A DNA stretch of 64,000 bases from Fremontodendron californicum (Eukaryota; Streptophyta; Magnoliopsida; Malvales; Malvaceae), in the NCBI GenBank assembly GCA_030761205.1, contig JAULJL010000024.1, positions 20,516,126-20,580,125 of the forward strand, written 5' to 3'. The notes beneath the pieces are model-generated. The model did not search any database and was not told the DNA's origin. It saw only the letters and a program-made list of their open reading frames with translations. Below, piece by piece: positions 33,100 to 46,000 of the stretch; within the stretch, counting starts at the first letter, position 1; every line of letters begins with the position of its first letter. The position numbers and the translations under genes are program-made.

Positions 33100-34564
33100 C
33101 CTCTTTTGATTTACTTGCTCTTCAATCTGACCCCTACTTGTTCATGGCCCTTTGACATGTCAGCAGAAGCATCACCGTGTAAGCTTTCCTTAACTTGTTT
33201 TTCCAGTTGATTGGCTCGTGCTTTCTCATGCTTTGCTCTCTCTTTCCAATTGTTCTTCTCCTTCTTGAGGTTTTAACCCTCAATTCCCTCCATACCAAGC
33301 AATCAGGTGTGACGATGCCGGCATATTTAACTACCTCCATTCGATGAGTTTCCTTCCATGCTACTACAATTCTCACGTACCTTTCCCGAGTATCCATCTT
33401 CTCCATAAGCAAATTCCAAATTACTAAGGTCATGGGTCGTAGGAGTAAACTGACGGGATTTCGATTGTCTTAGTACCAGCAGTGGTGTATAGCTCACTCC
33501 TCCCCGTACTTCCAATAATGGAACCGAAGCTTTATCTCCGCATTTGTACAATGTCGGCATAGGAGCTATCCATAGAGCTCTCCAAATTATCATCTCAGCC
33601 CTGATATTCCAGAATACCTTGATCCATTGTTCCTCAGTCCTATTTTCAAGCTAATCCCTCTTAAGAAATTCACCAATTGGTGCAAAAGACTTCCAATACG
33701 AGCGAAGAGGGAAATTCTCCTGTTTACAAAAATGGATCTGAACCCATATGTAAAGAAGCTGTATACAACCTATAAAACACCCTTTTCCTTTCCGTCTACA
33801 GAAATTTAGAGATTGGGTTGTTTCTGCATAATTGTCGGGGCTGGGTTTATCCTCTGCTCAAGCCTCTCAAAAACATCAAATACCGCCACATCCACATACC
33901 CTAATATCTTTAGGAAGATAACTAAATCGTAGATAGCCAAAGCAAAAATATTCCTAACTGTCTCCTTACTTGAATGGCTGTGGATTAAGGTCCATAAAAT
34001 ATCCCATGATATACAGTATCTTACCCTTTTTCGGACAACATGGCTTTCGACCCAATTTCTTTCCACTCCCAGAATCTTAGACACCTTTTTTCTTGAAACC
34101 CGACGTCTTTGTATCCTTCAAATAAATACGGTCGGGAATAACGTTCTCAATATGCAGCAAGGTCGAATATTCCTCCATGGTTGGAGTCATATCTTCTCGG
34201 TTGAAGGTAAAACACCGATAAGCGGGATTCCAGAATTGCATCACAGCCCGGATCACCTCACCACTGACCTTAACCTGAACTAACAGTGCCATGTCCCCAT
34301 AAGTCTGAGTGAAGGCTTCTTTTTCTGATATGTTCCATTGATTCCATATATCCATCAATTCTCGGAGATCATTTTGCCTGATAGTAAGATCAACCTCGAC
34401 TGGCAATACTGACACATATCCTATTTTCAAACAATCCCCATTATCCTGCTGACCTTTCTCGGACTGTTTCCTAACCTCTAAATGCTTCTCGACCACTGTG
34501 ACATTTTGACCCTCTATGGAAGCCCTTTTGGTTGAATATTATCCCGAGACCAATAACCTTCCAT
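33100..34564 (-). pseudogene. ORF1 of element B: plant mobile-domain-like protein
   Basis: Start ATG at 34564 (MEGYWSRDNIQPKG). The frame at 34496-34077 has DLRELMDIWNQW, VIRAVMQFWNPAYRCFTF and EDMTPTMEEYSTLLH; that at 34084-33806 has FALAIYDLVIFLKI and FERLEQRINPAPTI; 33593-33327 has IIWRALWIAPMPTLYKCGDK and VSYTPLLVLRQSKSRQFTP; the end is Lys/Glu-rich and probably coiled coil. The order is the same as in element A. It sits between leader and gag on the sense strand, the place of ORF1 in Ogre elements. I believe the family is DUF7745/plant mobile domain-like; function unknown. At least four frameshifts. Confidence 0.75.
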
Positions 34565-35426
34565 GTGCAAAAAAATGATGACAAGAATGCAAGAAAAAAA
34601 CAAAAAACAACAACAAAAAGAAAAAGAAAATGAATTAGTAACGAGAATAAATTCTAATAATACAAAAAACATATAATTCAAAACAATAATTATCCCTGAG
34701 GATGCCAACAAAATTTCGGCATTATAACACCCTTAGGATGACACATCAACACTTATTACGGGCATTGTGATGTACATTCATCATTGTCCGATTTTCAAAA
34801 ATAAATTTATTCGAAAAGTAGAATAGAAGGTAAAAGGATTGGAAATATTCCTCCATGTGTTCTTAACTTCGGGATATCTAATTGGAAATCCGGCATGGCT
34901 TCGCCTAGGTTTACTATATGAAGGTGAATTAGTTCTAAAAGCCCCAAATTGTTCCTCACTATCGCCGGTGAAGGCTAGTAAGGCACCCCGATAAAAACGG
35001 GTTCAATTCGTTAGTGTCTATTTCCCTAGCCCATGCGGATTGTTAATCACGAAGGCTTAGTTACTTTGCTCCCACCTAAAAGGACGGACCCGGGTATAGG
35101 GCCCATGATATGCAAATGCACGTGTAGTGTGTGAGTAGAAATAACAAACCTTTCACCACCTATTCTACATGCCTTATTCTAAATGCCCCAACAAGATTAA
35201 ACAACATAAGTCATCAATTAATTAATAAATGAATATATGCAGCAAAATAACCAGAGAACAATTATAATATGTATGCACATGAATATGGCCATATTTAAAA
35301 ACATTTTATTATTTTTTGGAATTATCCTTTTTTTTTAAATGTGGGAATTAAAATTAAATACCAATTAAACCAAAATAACCAAGACTTTGATAACACACGA
35401 CTAATTCTACGCCTGACTCTCTAAAT
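34565..35426 (-). other. 5' leader of element B
   Basis: Non-coding and collinear with 3253-4093 of element A. It shares phrases such as gtgtgttatcaaagtctt next to the primer-binding site and the aaggcttagttactttgc region. Confidence 0.6.
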
Positions 35427-35444
35427 TCCCCAGCAGAGTTGCCA
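35427..35444 (-). other. Primer-binding site of element B
   Basis: On the - strand tggcaactctgctgggga starts three bases after the LTR end ggttgcgaca. It is homologous to the site at 3237 in A with a few changes. Confidence 0.8.
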
Positions 35445-38400
35445 AGCTGTCGCAACCTAAAAAATAACAAGTCTCATCGGAAGATTTTATTATTCGTTAA
35501 GCGTGACTTTAAAAAAAACCAAGGAAAAGTTGACTTAATTCCTCTAGAAAAACGAAGGTTTTGAAAATAACCTTGAAAAAGACATGGAGTCGCCACCAAT
35601 CTTTTTTGGCTAGGTGTGATCGGCCACCTATTAAAACCGGTTTTACAAAATATTTTAAAATTAATTAAAACATTTTTTTTAAAACCAATTTCAAGTCTAC
35701 GTTTTAAACCAGAGAAATCAAAGAAGCGGGTTCGGGACTTGGTTACGTGTGGGGAAGGATTAGCACCCTCACAACGCCCGTATAAAACAGTACCTTATTA
35801 ATCGTGTGTTATCTCAAGTCTCGGTAAAAAGTCAATTTTTAATTTGGTATTTCAAGTTAATTCCCAATTTAAAGAAAAATAATTCCATTTTTAATTAAAA
35901 ATTTTCCTATATTCCCCAACAAACGTGGCAAAATATAGAAATTTTTATTAGTTTGGAAAACTTTTCGAATCATTCTTCTTTTAAAGAAGATATTCCATTA
36001 TTAATGATAACTGATGATATCCTCCCCAGCAAACCCGGCAGAGAACTCAGGAATTATTTTAACTCGAGAATATCTTTATTTTATTGAAAATCATTACCTT
36101 CTTCAAAACATTTAAAAAATATATATATGAATATGAATATGTGTGACATAAATAAAATGACATAGCAAAGTCTAGATAATATAATGCAACCTAAATGGTA
36201 TGATATAGTTTAAATGTCTTAGCATATTCTAAATGAAATGAAATGAAATATCCTAAGTCATTGATATATTCTAAATGAAATGAAATGACCTATGTAACAT
36301 GATATATTCTATATGAAATGTAATATCCTAAGTCATATGATATATTCTAAATGAAATAAAATATCCTAAGTGACATAATATATTCTAAAAGGAATAAAAT
36401 GATTAAAAAACATGGCAAATATAAATGATATGGCATATAATCTAAAATGATATGAAATAACATGAAATATAAAATAATGCTAACATATAATATGCATGAA
36501 AATAAAAATAATAATGCATGAACATAGTATATGCTAAATAATATGACAAAAATAACTAAATAAAAAGCATAGGATATCATGAAATATTCAAAACCATATA
36601 ACAATTATTATAATAACAAAAATTTAAATCAAAGACAATAACACCATCAGGAAAATTAACATAGCAAAAATCACATATTATATAGTATGCATGAATATGG
36701 AAAATGCAATGCATGAGAATGTATTTTTTCCTTTAATTAAGAAAATCCGTATATCTAAAAAGATATCCGGCTACCTTAGAAAAATATATCAAATTAAATA
36801 TTCTAAAACCAAAATACTTTGTGATTGTTTGAAAACAATTTTGAAAAGCTTAGATTAAAAATAAATAAAAAAACTTAGCTAAACCCTTTTTACATGGCTC
36901 TAATTTCCATAATTTAAAATCCCGGACTTGACCACCCTTAACCCGAGATTTAAAAAATCATTTTTAGAGTTTAAAAAAGCTTAGAAACTACCCTAAGTCA
37001 GTAGCTAAACTTCCTAATCAGCCTCCTCTAAGTAACTTTACCAAAACAGAAAAATGATTTTCCCTCAAATTCAATTCTGCCTCTACTGTCCAGTTTTAAA
37101 GCACGATTTTTCACCCTATTTTTAAAAATTCAAAAAAATCTAAAAACAATACTGGAGACTCAAGATATGTAAAAATACAAGGGAAAAAATCAGCTTAATT
37201 TTTTGATTAAAGATCACTGCCTAGAAAAATCAGGAAAGTACGAGTACTGGGTGAAAAAACTGTTTTGCCAAAATACATATTTTTGCCTTTGATAAAATTA
37301 TTTAAAATCAAAGTAAAAATGTTAGAGACTCTCCTAAAGACTCACAAACAGTAGCTAACACTTTTGAAAAGTTAGGCAAAAACTGGCTAAGTAAAAAAAA
37401 TCACAAAGGTAGAATAATCAATTTGACAACTCTTTAATTTTCCACAAGTATGCTCAAAATGAGCATGACTTTGAACCATTGATTGGTATAAGTCATAAAT
37501 CAAGTGGAAATGACATGAAATGCATGAAAATACAACAAATATGATGCATGAAATGCATGATTTAAAACCTAAATGACATGAAAAATGGATGGCATCAATA
37601 AAATGACCTAGACCTACATGAACTTGCATGGCATTTAATGCAACCTAGGTCTAAAATACATGAATATGCATGGCAAAGTAAACCAATCCTGAACCTAAAG
37701 AATGCATGGCAATAACACAAACATATAGCATGCTTAAATAAAATACACAACCAAATATCATGAAAATGCAAACCTATCAACTAGCATGATGAAAATGCAC
37801 ATGCAAAGCATAAAATATGAGGGGTGTCCGAATGGTCCCATAAAAATGAGCATGGCATTTTCACAAACACATGATATACTAACATGCATAGCTAAAGAAT
37901 TATACTCAAATCGTGCAAATATAAAGTAAAGGCATGAAAACCAATAGGCATTATCACAAACACATGGATTAACAAAATGTAAAACATAAACAAACTTAAA
38001 CATTTTGAAAACAGAAAATCAAAAATGCAGGACAAATAAAATAAACAAGATAACAAGATAATAGGCTCAAAAATGGAAACAAGCAAGCAACCAAATCAAA
38101 ACAAGCTTCATGTTTATGTATTTGAAAAATATTTAGAGCATCCAAACTTATTAAACATCACTAGAATAATGAAAAAGATGCAAAATAGCAACTACCAAAA
38201 AGAATAGGCCATTCGGCCAACTCAAAAATAAGAGGAAAAAAAATTTCGAAAGCTTTTTACAAGAAAGAATCAAGAAGGAACTTAAAGAAGAATATTAAAA
38301 ACACTTATTTTAAAAAGAAAAATCAAAAGAAACTCACCAAATATCAAATGAAAATAGCAAATCAAGAATGAAAAATCAAAGAAAGTGCAAGAGTATGGTG

Positions 38401-38959
38401 CTTAAAGTAACCTTTAGCAGCTATATTGCAAGCTTTTTCTCTTCTAACTTTCTTTTCTTTTCTAAACTTTTCTTTTTGCCTTTCAACCATGGAGATAAAA
38501 TCAGCCAAACAAGAGTGAAATAGAGAGTGAATAGCTGAAAATGAAAGAGAGAGACCCTATTCCTTGTAGTGGTCGAATGGCTTGTTGGATAGCTAGGATG
38601 TTGTCATTTTTCCTTCAACCAATTTTGATCCAAAGGCTATTAATCCAAGATGTTTAAAATGTGAAATTATCACCCTTAGATTAGGCAATCAGCTATCCAC
38701 AATTACAACTGTTCAAGAATCTTAAGCCATTATGTTGACATTCTCCCTCTTCATGCATTGGTCCATGTGGCTTAATTACAAAGGCTTGATAAAAAATAAC
38801 TACATTCCTCTTTATTGTTGGCCTTTTGATTAAAAATCAGAAAATAATTTCCCACCCTTGGCCGGCTAACCCCTCATCTTCCAACCATATCTCCATTTTT
38901 TCAATAGGCAAGAAAAGCCCTTTTTGATTTCTTGGATAAAATAACTTTTTTGCCCCACA

Positions 38960-39550
38960 AACATAAATAAATAGCAAACAGACTCCAAATTCAAATTTCA
39001 TTTTTTCAATACTTCCAAAATAATAAAAAATTGAGTTCTAGAGGTTTTCAAAATTTTCCGAGCCCGTTTGCTATTTATTTGGATTTTTTTCTTCCAAAAT
39101 TGCCCTTTTGTGCTCCTAAACTTTATCATTTTTTAAACGAGCACCAAATCCAGATTTTTATTCACCAATCTCTTCCAAATAATTTAAAAGTATGATCTAG
39201 AAGTTTACTTAATTTTTGGAACTCATTTGGTATTTTTCCGGGATTTATCTTTTTGAATTTTTGCATAGGGGACCCGGGATTTGGCCATTTTGCAAACAAA
39301 CTCCGAATCCCGATTGTCTTTCACAAATCTCTTCCAAATAATTTAAGAATGAGATCTGCAAATTTTTAGAATTTTTGGAGTTCAGTTGCTATTTTTTCGG
39401 GATTTATCTTCTTGAATTTCTACATAGGGGACCCAAGATTTGGACATTTTGCAAACGAACTCCAAATCCAGATTTTATTTTGCCAATCTCTTCAAAATGA
39501 TTTAAGGATGAGATCTGCAATTTTTTAAAATTTTTGAATTTTTCCCAAAT
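38960..39550 (-). repeat. 160-base tandem repeat in the 5' LTR of B (4 units)
   Basis: Anchor phrases gcaaacagactccaaa, aaacgagcaccaaat, gcaaacaaactccgaat and gcaaacgaactccaaat start near 38975, 39135, 39293 and 39452, spaced 158-160 bases. Confidence 0.87.
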
Positions 39551-40001
39551 TTTCCAATTTTGCCTCCGAAACCCAGTTTTGCCCAAAAGAAGTTCGATTT
39601 TCAGATTTTCTTCAAACTAAGCCTTGGGCTATCCTTGTTTAATCACTCCTCATCCATTATGGGCTTTAGTCTTACCGAATCGAGCTATTTCTGTAACTCT
39701 TCCAAATTTCACCGAAATCCTCCAAAAACCCTAATTCTCGATTTTCTTTCGGATTGACTTTTCTTTCAGTTTTTCTTCCAAGTAGCTTCTCCATTACCCA
39801 TAGTCAGTGCTTATCTTTCATTTGGAACCTTCAATTTTGACTAATTTGATAGTTTAAGCACTTTTCCCCAATTTTTCCGGACTTGGGTTTCCTTTCTACT
39901 GAATCTCCATAACCCAACTTCTGAACTCCATATCTTTCAATGTAGACCTCGGATTATCAAAATTATTTCGCCATTTTTCAATTGAACTTCAAATCTTGAT
40001 T

Positions 40002-40062
40002 TTGACAGTGGGTTGACTTTTTTAGTGGTTGACTTTTTGAGGTTGACTTTTTTAAGTTGACT
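40002..40062 (+). promoter_or_regulatory. W-box cluster in the 5' LTR of B
   Basis: ttgaca at 40002 and ttgact at 40013, 40029, 40043 and 40057 give five TTGAC cores in about 60 bases, 135-195 bases inside the LTR. As the 5' LTR this copy would hold the promoter of the element. Confidence 0.55.
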
Positions 40063-40197
40063 TTTTATGCTCGCCTTCGTAGACTAAGTCTCGGAGTACC
40101 ACCTGCAAGATGAAAAAAGTCTTTTTACATTCTAAAACATCAAATTAGGAAGAAAACATACATGTTTTAGTGGTCCAGACAAAATTAGGTGTCTACA

Positions 40198-40202
40198 CTC
40201 CA
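40198..40202 (+). repeat. Target-site duplication ctcca, right copy
   Basis: Exact repeat of 12953-12957; gag of element A resumes here. Confidence 0.95.
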
Positions 40203-42888
40203 TTTTATGACAAGCTGGTGGGTAATGCCACCAAAAACTTCGCCGATATGGTGATTTCAAGGTATATGATTGAAACCGCTATCAAAAGCAAAAAAATGGA
40301 GAGTGGGGAATCTGCTGCCCCAAGAAAATAATCCTTTCCAAGAAGAAAGAATGGGAAACACATGCAATAAGTTTTGGCAACTGCCATTTCTTAAACCCAG
40401 CCCCATATTCACCCTATCCAACATACAACCCATACTACCCAGTCGTAAATAACCTCGCCCAAAATCCTTTCCCGTATACAGCTATATCGCAGCAGGTGTA
40501 CCCAACTGGCATTTCGCCACAAATAGCCATTCCTTCCAGCGCCATACCAAACACTCAAAATACCATCCTGAGAATAACCAAAGACCCCCGAGGAACAATC
40601 AAAGCCTTTTGTTTGATCCTATTCCCATAACCTATGACGAGTTGTACCCTAAATTACTACAGGGATAGCTAGTCGCGTCCATCTACTTTCAACTTCTGAA
40701 ATTGCCATACCCTAAATGGTATGACTTTAGTGCCCACTGTGCATACCATGCGAGAATCCAAGGGTATTTCATTGAAAACTGCACTGCTTTGAAACGCAAG
40801 ATTCAGAGCCTTATTGATGCTAGAATTGTGAAGTTCGGCCAAGAAATAGGCCTAATATTGTGGGCAACCCCTTGCCCAATCATACCGAGGCTAAAGTTAA
40901 TGCGGTCCTATCAGAAGAGGTCGGCAGGGTTAAAAAAAGGTCTGTGAAGTGAAGAATCGATGGTCAGGGTATGGGCAAAAATTGTTAGGGCCGGAGTGAT
41001 TCAGGCTGAAGTGAGTTTGAAAGAAGTTACAAGCGAGACTTTTTGTCAGTTTCATGGATGTGAGGGCCACACTATACAAAAATATGAAGGGTTTTTGGCA
41101 GAGGTCCAGAGAATGATGGATATGGGCGAGACCTAGTTTTATGAAGAATTTGAGAAAGAGGAAGTAGGTGCGACATAAGGCACAACCAGCTATGGGATTG
41201 ATAGACCCTTGATCATCTACTATGATGAGCCAGAGGTAAAGGCTATCCCAGTTAGTGAGGCACCAACGTCGAAAATAATTATAGAGTTGCCGTCTCTCTT
41301 TCCCTAAAAGAAAGACAAGGCAATATCGTGGAACTATGAGTATAGCATAGTAACACCGGCATCTTCGAGTCATCAAACAGCAGCAATTGTTAATTTAATA
41401 GGGGTGGGCCATCTAACTCAAAGTGGTAGGTGATATACCCCATAAATGGTTAAACTTAGTCAAGTGAGAAAGACGATAGGACCTGATAAAGGGAAAAGGC
41501 AGTGGAATCAATCCCTATAGAAGAAGAACAGTCAAGAGGGGTAGAAATGAATACTTCTCCCATCAGCAAAATAAAAGAGCCAGTAAATGAGAAAGAAGCT
41601 TGTGAGTTTTTTATTTATTAAGCACAGTGAGTACAGCGTGGTGGAGTAGCTGCACCGCCAGTCGGCTAGGATCTTGGTCCTATCACTGCTGTTGAATTCA
41701 AAGCTGCACCAAAATACTCTGTTGAGAATCTTGAATCAGGCTTATGTCTCAAACAACATATTGGTAGAGAAGTTGGACCGCCTGGTGGGGAATATTACTG
41801 CTGTCAATTTCATCTCCTTCAGTGATGATGAAATATCGCCCAATGAAATAAGGTCAACCAAGGCTTTACATATAACCACCACCTATAAGGGGCATATCTT
41901 ACCGATAGTGCTTCTTGACAATGGTTCATCATTAAACGTGATACCCTTGATAACCCTGTCTAAGTTTCAAATTGATATGTCTTACATGAAGCCTAGTCAT
42001 ACTATAGTCTGGGCTTTTGACGGGACTTGTCGAGAGGTTATGGGAAACATCGGGGTTCCACTGTAGATTGGGCCATGCACGTATGATGTCAAATTTCAAG
42101 TGATGGATATCGTCCCCATCTTATAATTGCCTTCTAGGAAGACCCTAGATTCATTCTGCTGGCGCTATACCTTCTTCCCTCCATCAAAAGTTAAAGTTCG
42201 TACTAGAAGGGCGCCATGTTAGCGTGGCGAGCGAAGAAGAGGTCATTGCCTCGACATCTATGGACACTCTTTATGTTGAATTAAATGAAGAAGCAGTGAA
42301 GTGTTCTTTCAGGTCTTTGGAATTTCTGAATGCCACATTCATTACTGAAGGATGAAAGATTCCGAGGCCTCAGCTATCGAAGAGCACCAGAATGGGTGTA
42401 AAAGCGACTATAGGAAAGGGATGCCGCACTGGGAAAGGGCTTGGAAAATACCTACAAGGGATGGCCAGAGCGATATAAGTGGCCGAAAAGAAGGACCAAT
42501 TTGGTCTTGGGTACCTCCCTAAAGCACATGAGAAAAGAAAGCAAGTAGAGAAAAATAGACATAGGAGGTTGGTCCAGCTTTTGGGTATGGATGTGGAATA
42601 GAAACCTATGACTTTCCCTCCGATCCTTCACACTTTTTGCTCTGGACGTTATGAGCATGGTGAGACAAATTTCGATGATGTGCTGCTGATGTTGGAACAA
42701 GTGTTTCAAAAGTTTTATGTTGAAATGGATGAAGAAAAGGTGTCAAAAAAGATGATGATTGGCATGGTGAGAGAAGAAGAAATGGGGAATGAAAGCACAA
42801 GCTGGATGGTACGCCCATGTCCCTCGGGCTTTGTGTTAACCAATTGGAGTCATACTAAACTTCCTGTAATCTTTAAATCCACTCCAAA
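40203..42888 (+). pseudogene. gag-pro: Gag-protease of element A, 3' part
   Basis: Continues gag from 12957 with YDKLVGNATKNFADMV, then a Pro/Tyr-rich stretch full of stops, then a degenerate zinc-knuckle-like segment (HCAYHARIQGYFIENCTALK, 40735) followed by IQSLIDARIVKFG. The protease frame at 41674-42066 has TTTYKGHILPIVLLDNGSSL with Asp-Asn-Gly as in B and WAFDGTCREVMG. A G-patch-like motif GKGLGKYLQG lies at about 42430, then FGLGYLPKAHEKRKQ. The last frame (42608-42892) ends FKSTPK immediately before the intron donor. More than ten stops or frameshifts make it non-functional. Confidence 0.82.
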
Positions 42889-43086
42889 GTAATGCACAGA
42901 AACACTCTTAATTGCCTCTACCCAAAGACGTTAAGAATCCTTTTGTAGAGGCTTATGTTTACACTTTTCATTTAATAAATAACAATCATGATGCATTTTT
43001 TCATTTGATTTGTCCATATTCTTTTATTCTTTCATTATGTTCGCCTATATATTTCTCCATATTGTTTCCTTCTCACCTATTTCTAG
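42889..43086 (+). other. Predicted intron of element A between protease and RT
   Basis: Donor ccaaa|gtaatg and acceptor ctatttctag|gtgtcc, preceded by a long pyrimidine-rich tract. The length is 198 bases. Unspliced, the frame hits aag taa at the donor; spliced, it stays open into pol. Position, phase and flanking codons match the intron of B. Confidence 0.72.
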
Positions 43087-46000
43087 GTGTCCAGATATGA
43101 AATATGAGTACTATCCCGTCAATAATTTTGAAACCAATTTTGAAAGACTCATTTGTGCGGGCGATTTTGACGTCGATGAAGGTTTCGAAGATTTTGATTT
43201 ACCTCCGGATCTGTCAAGAATAATAGTACAAAAGGAGAAGAAAGTATTGCCTCATAAAGAGCCGTTGGAAGCTATAAACTTGAGGAATGAGGAAGAAATA
43301 AAGGAGATCAAAATTTGAACCTCTATTTCACCATCAATAAAGCGTGAATTGATAATCTTACTCCGAGTGTATGTGGATGTGTTTGCATGGTCATACCAAG
43401 ATATGCCCGAGTTGGACTCCAATATCATGGTTCACAAACTGCCTCTTAAGCCAGAGTGCAAGCCGATCCAGTAGAAGTTGCAAAGAATAAGGCCTGAAAT
43501 GCTGCTGAAAATAAAAGAGGATGTGAAAAAGTAGTTTGATGCCAGATTCTTTCAGAAAACCACAATCGTGACGATGTGGGGAACTTTTTGCTATAAAGTG
43601 ATACCTTTCGGATTGAAAAACACTGAGGCAACATACCAAAGAGCCATAGTGACTTTGTTACATGACATGATGCACAAGGAGATCGGAGTTTATGTCGATG
43701 ACATGATCGCAAAATCAAAAGGAAAGGAAGAGCATGTTACAGATCTTAAAGAGCTCTTTGAGAGGTTGAGAAAGTTTCGGCTCAAACTCAACCCGGCAAA
43801 ATGTAGCTTCAGAGTCACTTCAAGAAAGCTATTAGGCTTTGTTGTCAGTAAAAAGGGAATTGAGATTGACCTGGATAAAGTGAAAGCTAGCCAGAATTTG
43901 CCACCACCTCATACTCAAAAGGAGGTGAGAAGTTTTTTGGACAGGCTGAACTACATTGCTCGGTTCTTTTCCTAATTTATCGACAAGTGTAACCCAATAT
44001 TCAATTGCTCCAAAAACAGGATTCAAGAGAATGGGATGAAGGGAGCCAAAAAGCATTTGATAATGTCAAGCACTACTTGTCAAACCCGCCAATGCTAATG
44101 CTTCCTATCCTGGGGAAACCGCTGATATTGTACTTGTCAGAGTTTGAAAGGTCCATGGGCTATGTATTGGGGTAGCATGATGAGACTGGAAAGAAAGAAC
44201 AAGCAATCTACTACCTCAGCAAGAAGTTCACTAAGTATGAGTTGAAGTATTTATCAGCAGAAAGGCTATGTTATGCCTTGGCTTGGACTGCATGAAGGCT
44301 TAGACAATACATGTTGTATCATACAAAGTGGTTGACTGCAAAGCTAGATCCCATCAAGTACATATTCGAAATGCCTTTATTGTCAGGAATAATGGCAAGA
44401 TGGCAAGTTTTACTCTTCGAATATGACATCGTGTATGTGAGTCAAAAGGCTATAAAGGTAGCGCGATAGCCGAACTCCTAGCAAGTCGAACGGTGGAGGA
44501 TTATGAGCCTCTGAATTTTGATTTCCCTGATTAAGATTTGAGATGTGCCTCGCAAAAATATGGGACTTCCTCTGAGAAGAAATCATGGAAAATGTATTTT
44601 GAGGGTGCATCGAACGCCATGGGATATGGGATTTGTGCAGTGTTCATATCCCTGAAAGAATATTATCATCCTTTCACTGCCAGGCTGGATTTTGATTGCA
44701 CAAATAATACCACAGAATATGAAGCATGCACCATGGGCCTTCGTGTTGCAATGGAAAGGAAGATTAAGACACTAAAGGTCTTTGAAAATTCAGCTTTGGT
44801 AATATACCAATTTTGAGGAGAATGGAAAACCCAAGATACAAAGTTAATATGATATCGAGAACTTATACTGAACTTGATTGAAGAATTCAAAGAAGTAAGT
44901 TTCAATTACTTACCTCGAGAAGAAAATTAAATGGCGGATGCTTTAGCCACTTTATCATCAATGTTTAAAGTGAACGAAGGGGCCGAGGTTGTGCCAAGCA
45001 AGATGAGCATATACGAGTCTCCTACCCATTGCTTAAGTATCGAAGAGGAAGCATATGGTCGCCCTTGGTAGTACGACATCTCGCAATACATTAAGAGTCA
45101 ACAATACCCTAAACTAGTAACAGAAAATGACAAGAGAACCCTGAAGAGAATGGTAATGGATTTTATCTTAGATGGGGAAATTCTCTACAAGAAAGGGAAA
45201 TACCTAATGTTATTAAGGTGTGTCGATTCTGCCGAGACTAAGAAAATCCTCAAAAAGGTCCATGAAGGGATATGTGGTACTCATGGAAATGGCTATATGA
45301 TGGCCAAACAAATTATGAGAACGGGATATTACTATTGGCTGACAATGGAAGGTGATTGCTTAATCATGCTTGGAAGTCCCATAAATGCCAGATTTATGCA
45401 GACAAAATTCATGTTCCCCTATCACCTTTACATGTCATGACGGCTCCGTGGCCGTTCCCGATGTGGGGGATGGATGTAATCGAGCCTATTACCCTGAAGG
45501 CTTCAAATGGACATTGCTTTATCCTGGTAGTTATAGACTACTTCACAAAATAGGTAGAAGCTGCTTCATATGCTAATGTGATGAGGTCAGTGGTGTGCAA
45601 GTTTATCAAAAGGAGATTACATGCCGATATGGGCTTCCAGAGAGAATTATTTCAGACAATGCTCTCAATTTTAACAACAAAATGATGAAAGAGGTGTGCA
45701 CTTAGTTCAAGATCAAGCACCAAAATTTAGCTCCCTATCGACCAAATATGAATGGAGCAGTTGAAGCAACCAACAAGAACATAAAGAAGATTGTGGAGAA
45801 AATGACCGATGTGTATAAAGATTGGTACGAGAAGCTGCCTTCTGCTCTCCATGCATATCACACCTCGACCCGCACATCTACGGGTGCCACATCGTTTGCT
45901 CTGGTATATGGGATGGAAGCAGTGTTGCCTATTGAGGGTGAAATCCCTTCCCTTCATGTTTTGATGGAGGTTGGCTTAGAAGAGGCATAATGGATCAGAG

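Larger units (their letters stand above)
12958..40197 (-). mobile_element. Element B: full-length Tat/Ogre-type retrotransposon inserted in gag of A
   Basis: This element lies in reverse orientation. Its 5' LTR is at 35448-40197, followed by primer-binding site, leader, ORF1, spacer, gag-pro, a 220-base intron, RT-RNase H-aRNase H-integrase, two tandem arrays, polypurine tract and a 3' LTR at 12958-22443 that is itself split by element F. Without F and its target duplication the element is about 22.7 kb, very large as is usual for the Ogre group. The 5-base target duplication is intact. Coding regions are better preserved than in A but still carry several frameshifts. The solo LTR at 4263-9710 belongs to the same family. 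Confidence 0.92.
35448..40197 (-). repeat. 5' LTR of element B
   Basis: 4750 bases, from tgtagacacctaattttgtc (40197, - strand) to ggttgcgaca (35448). It is collinear with the 3' LTR but shorter by about 212 bases, chiefly because it has four instead of five 160-base units plus a small deletion near 35900. Hairpin modules lie at 35903-35925 and 36013-36050, CAT-rich repeats at 36170-36480. Nothing coding is seen. Confidence 0.93.
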
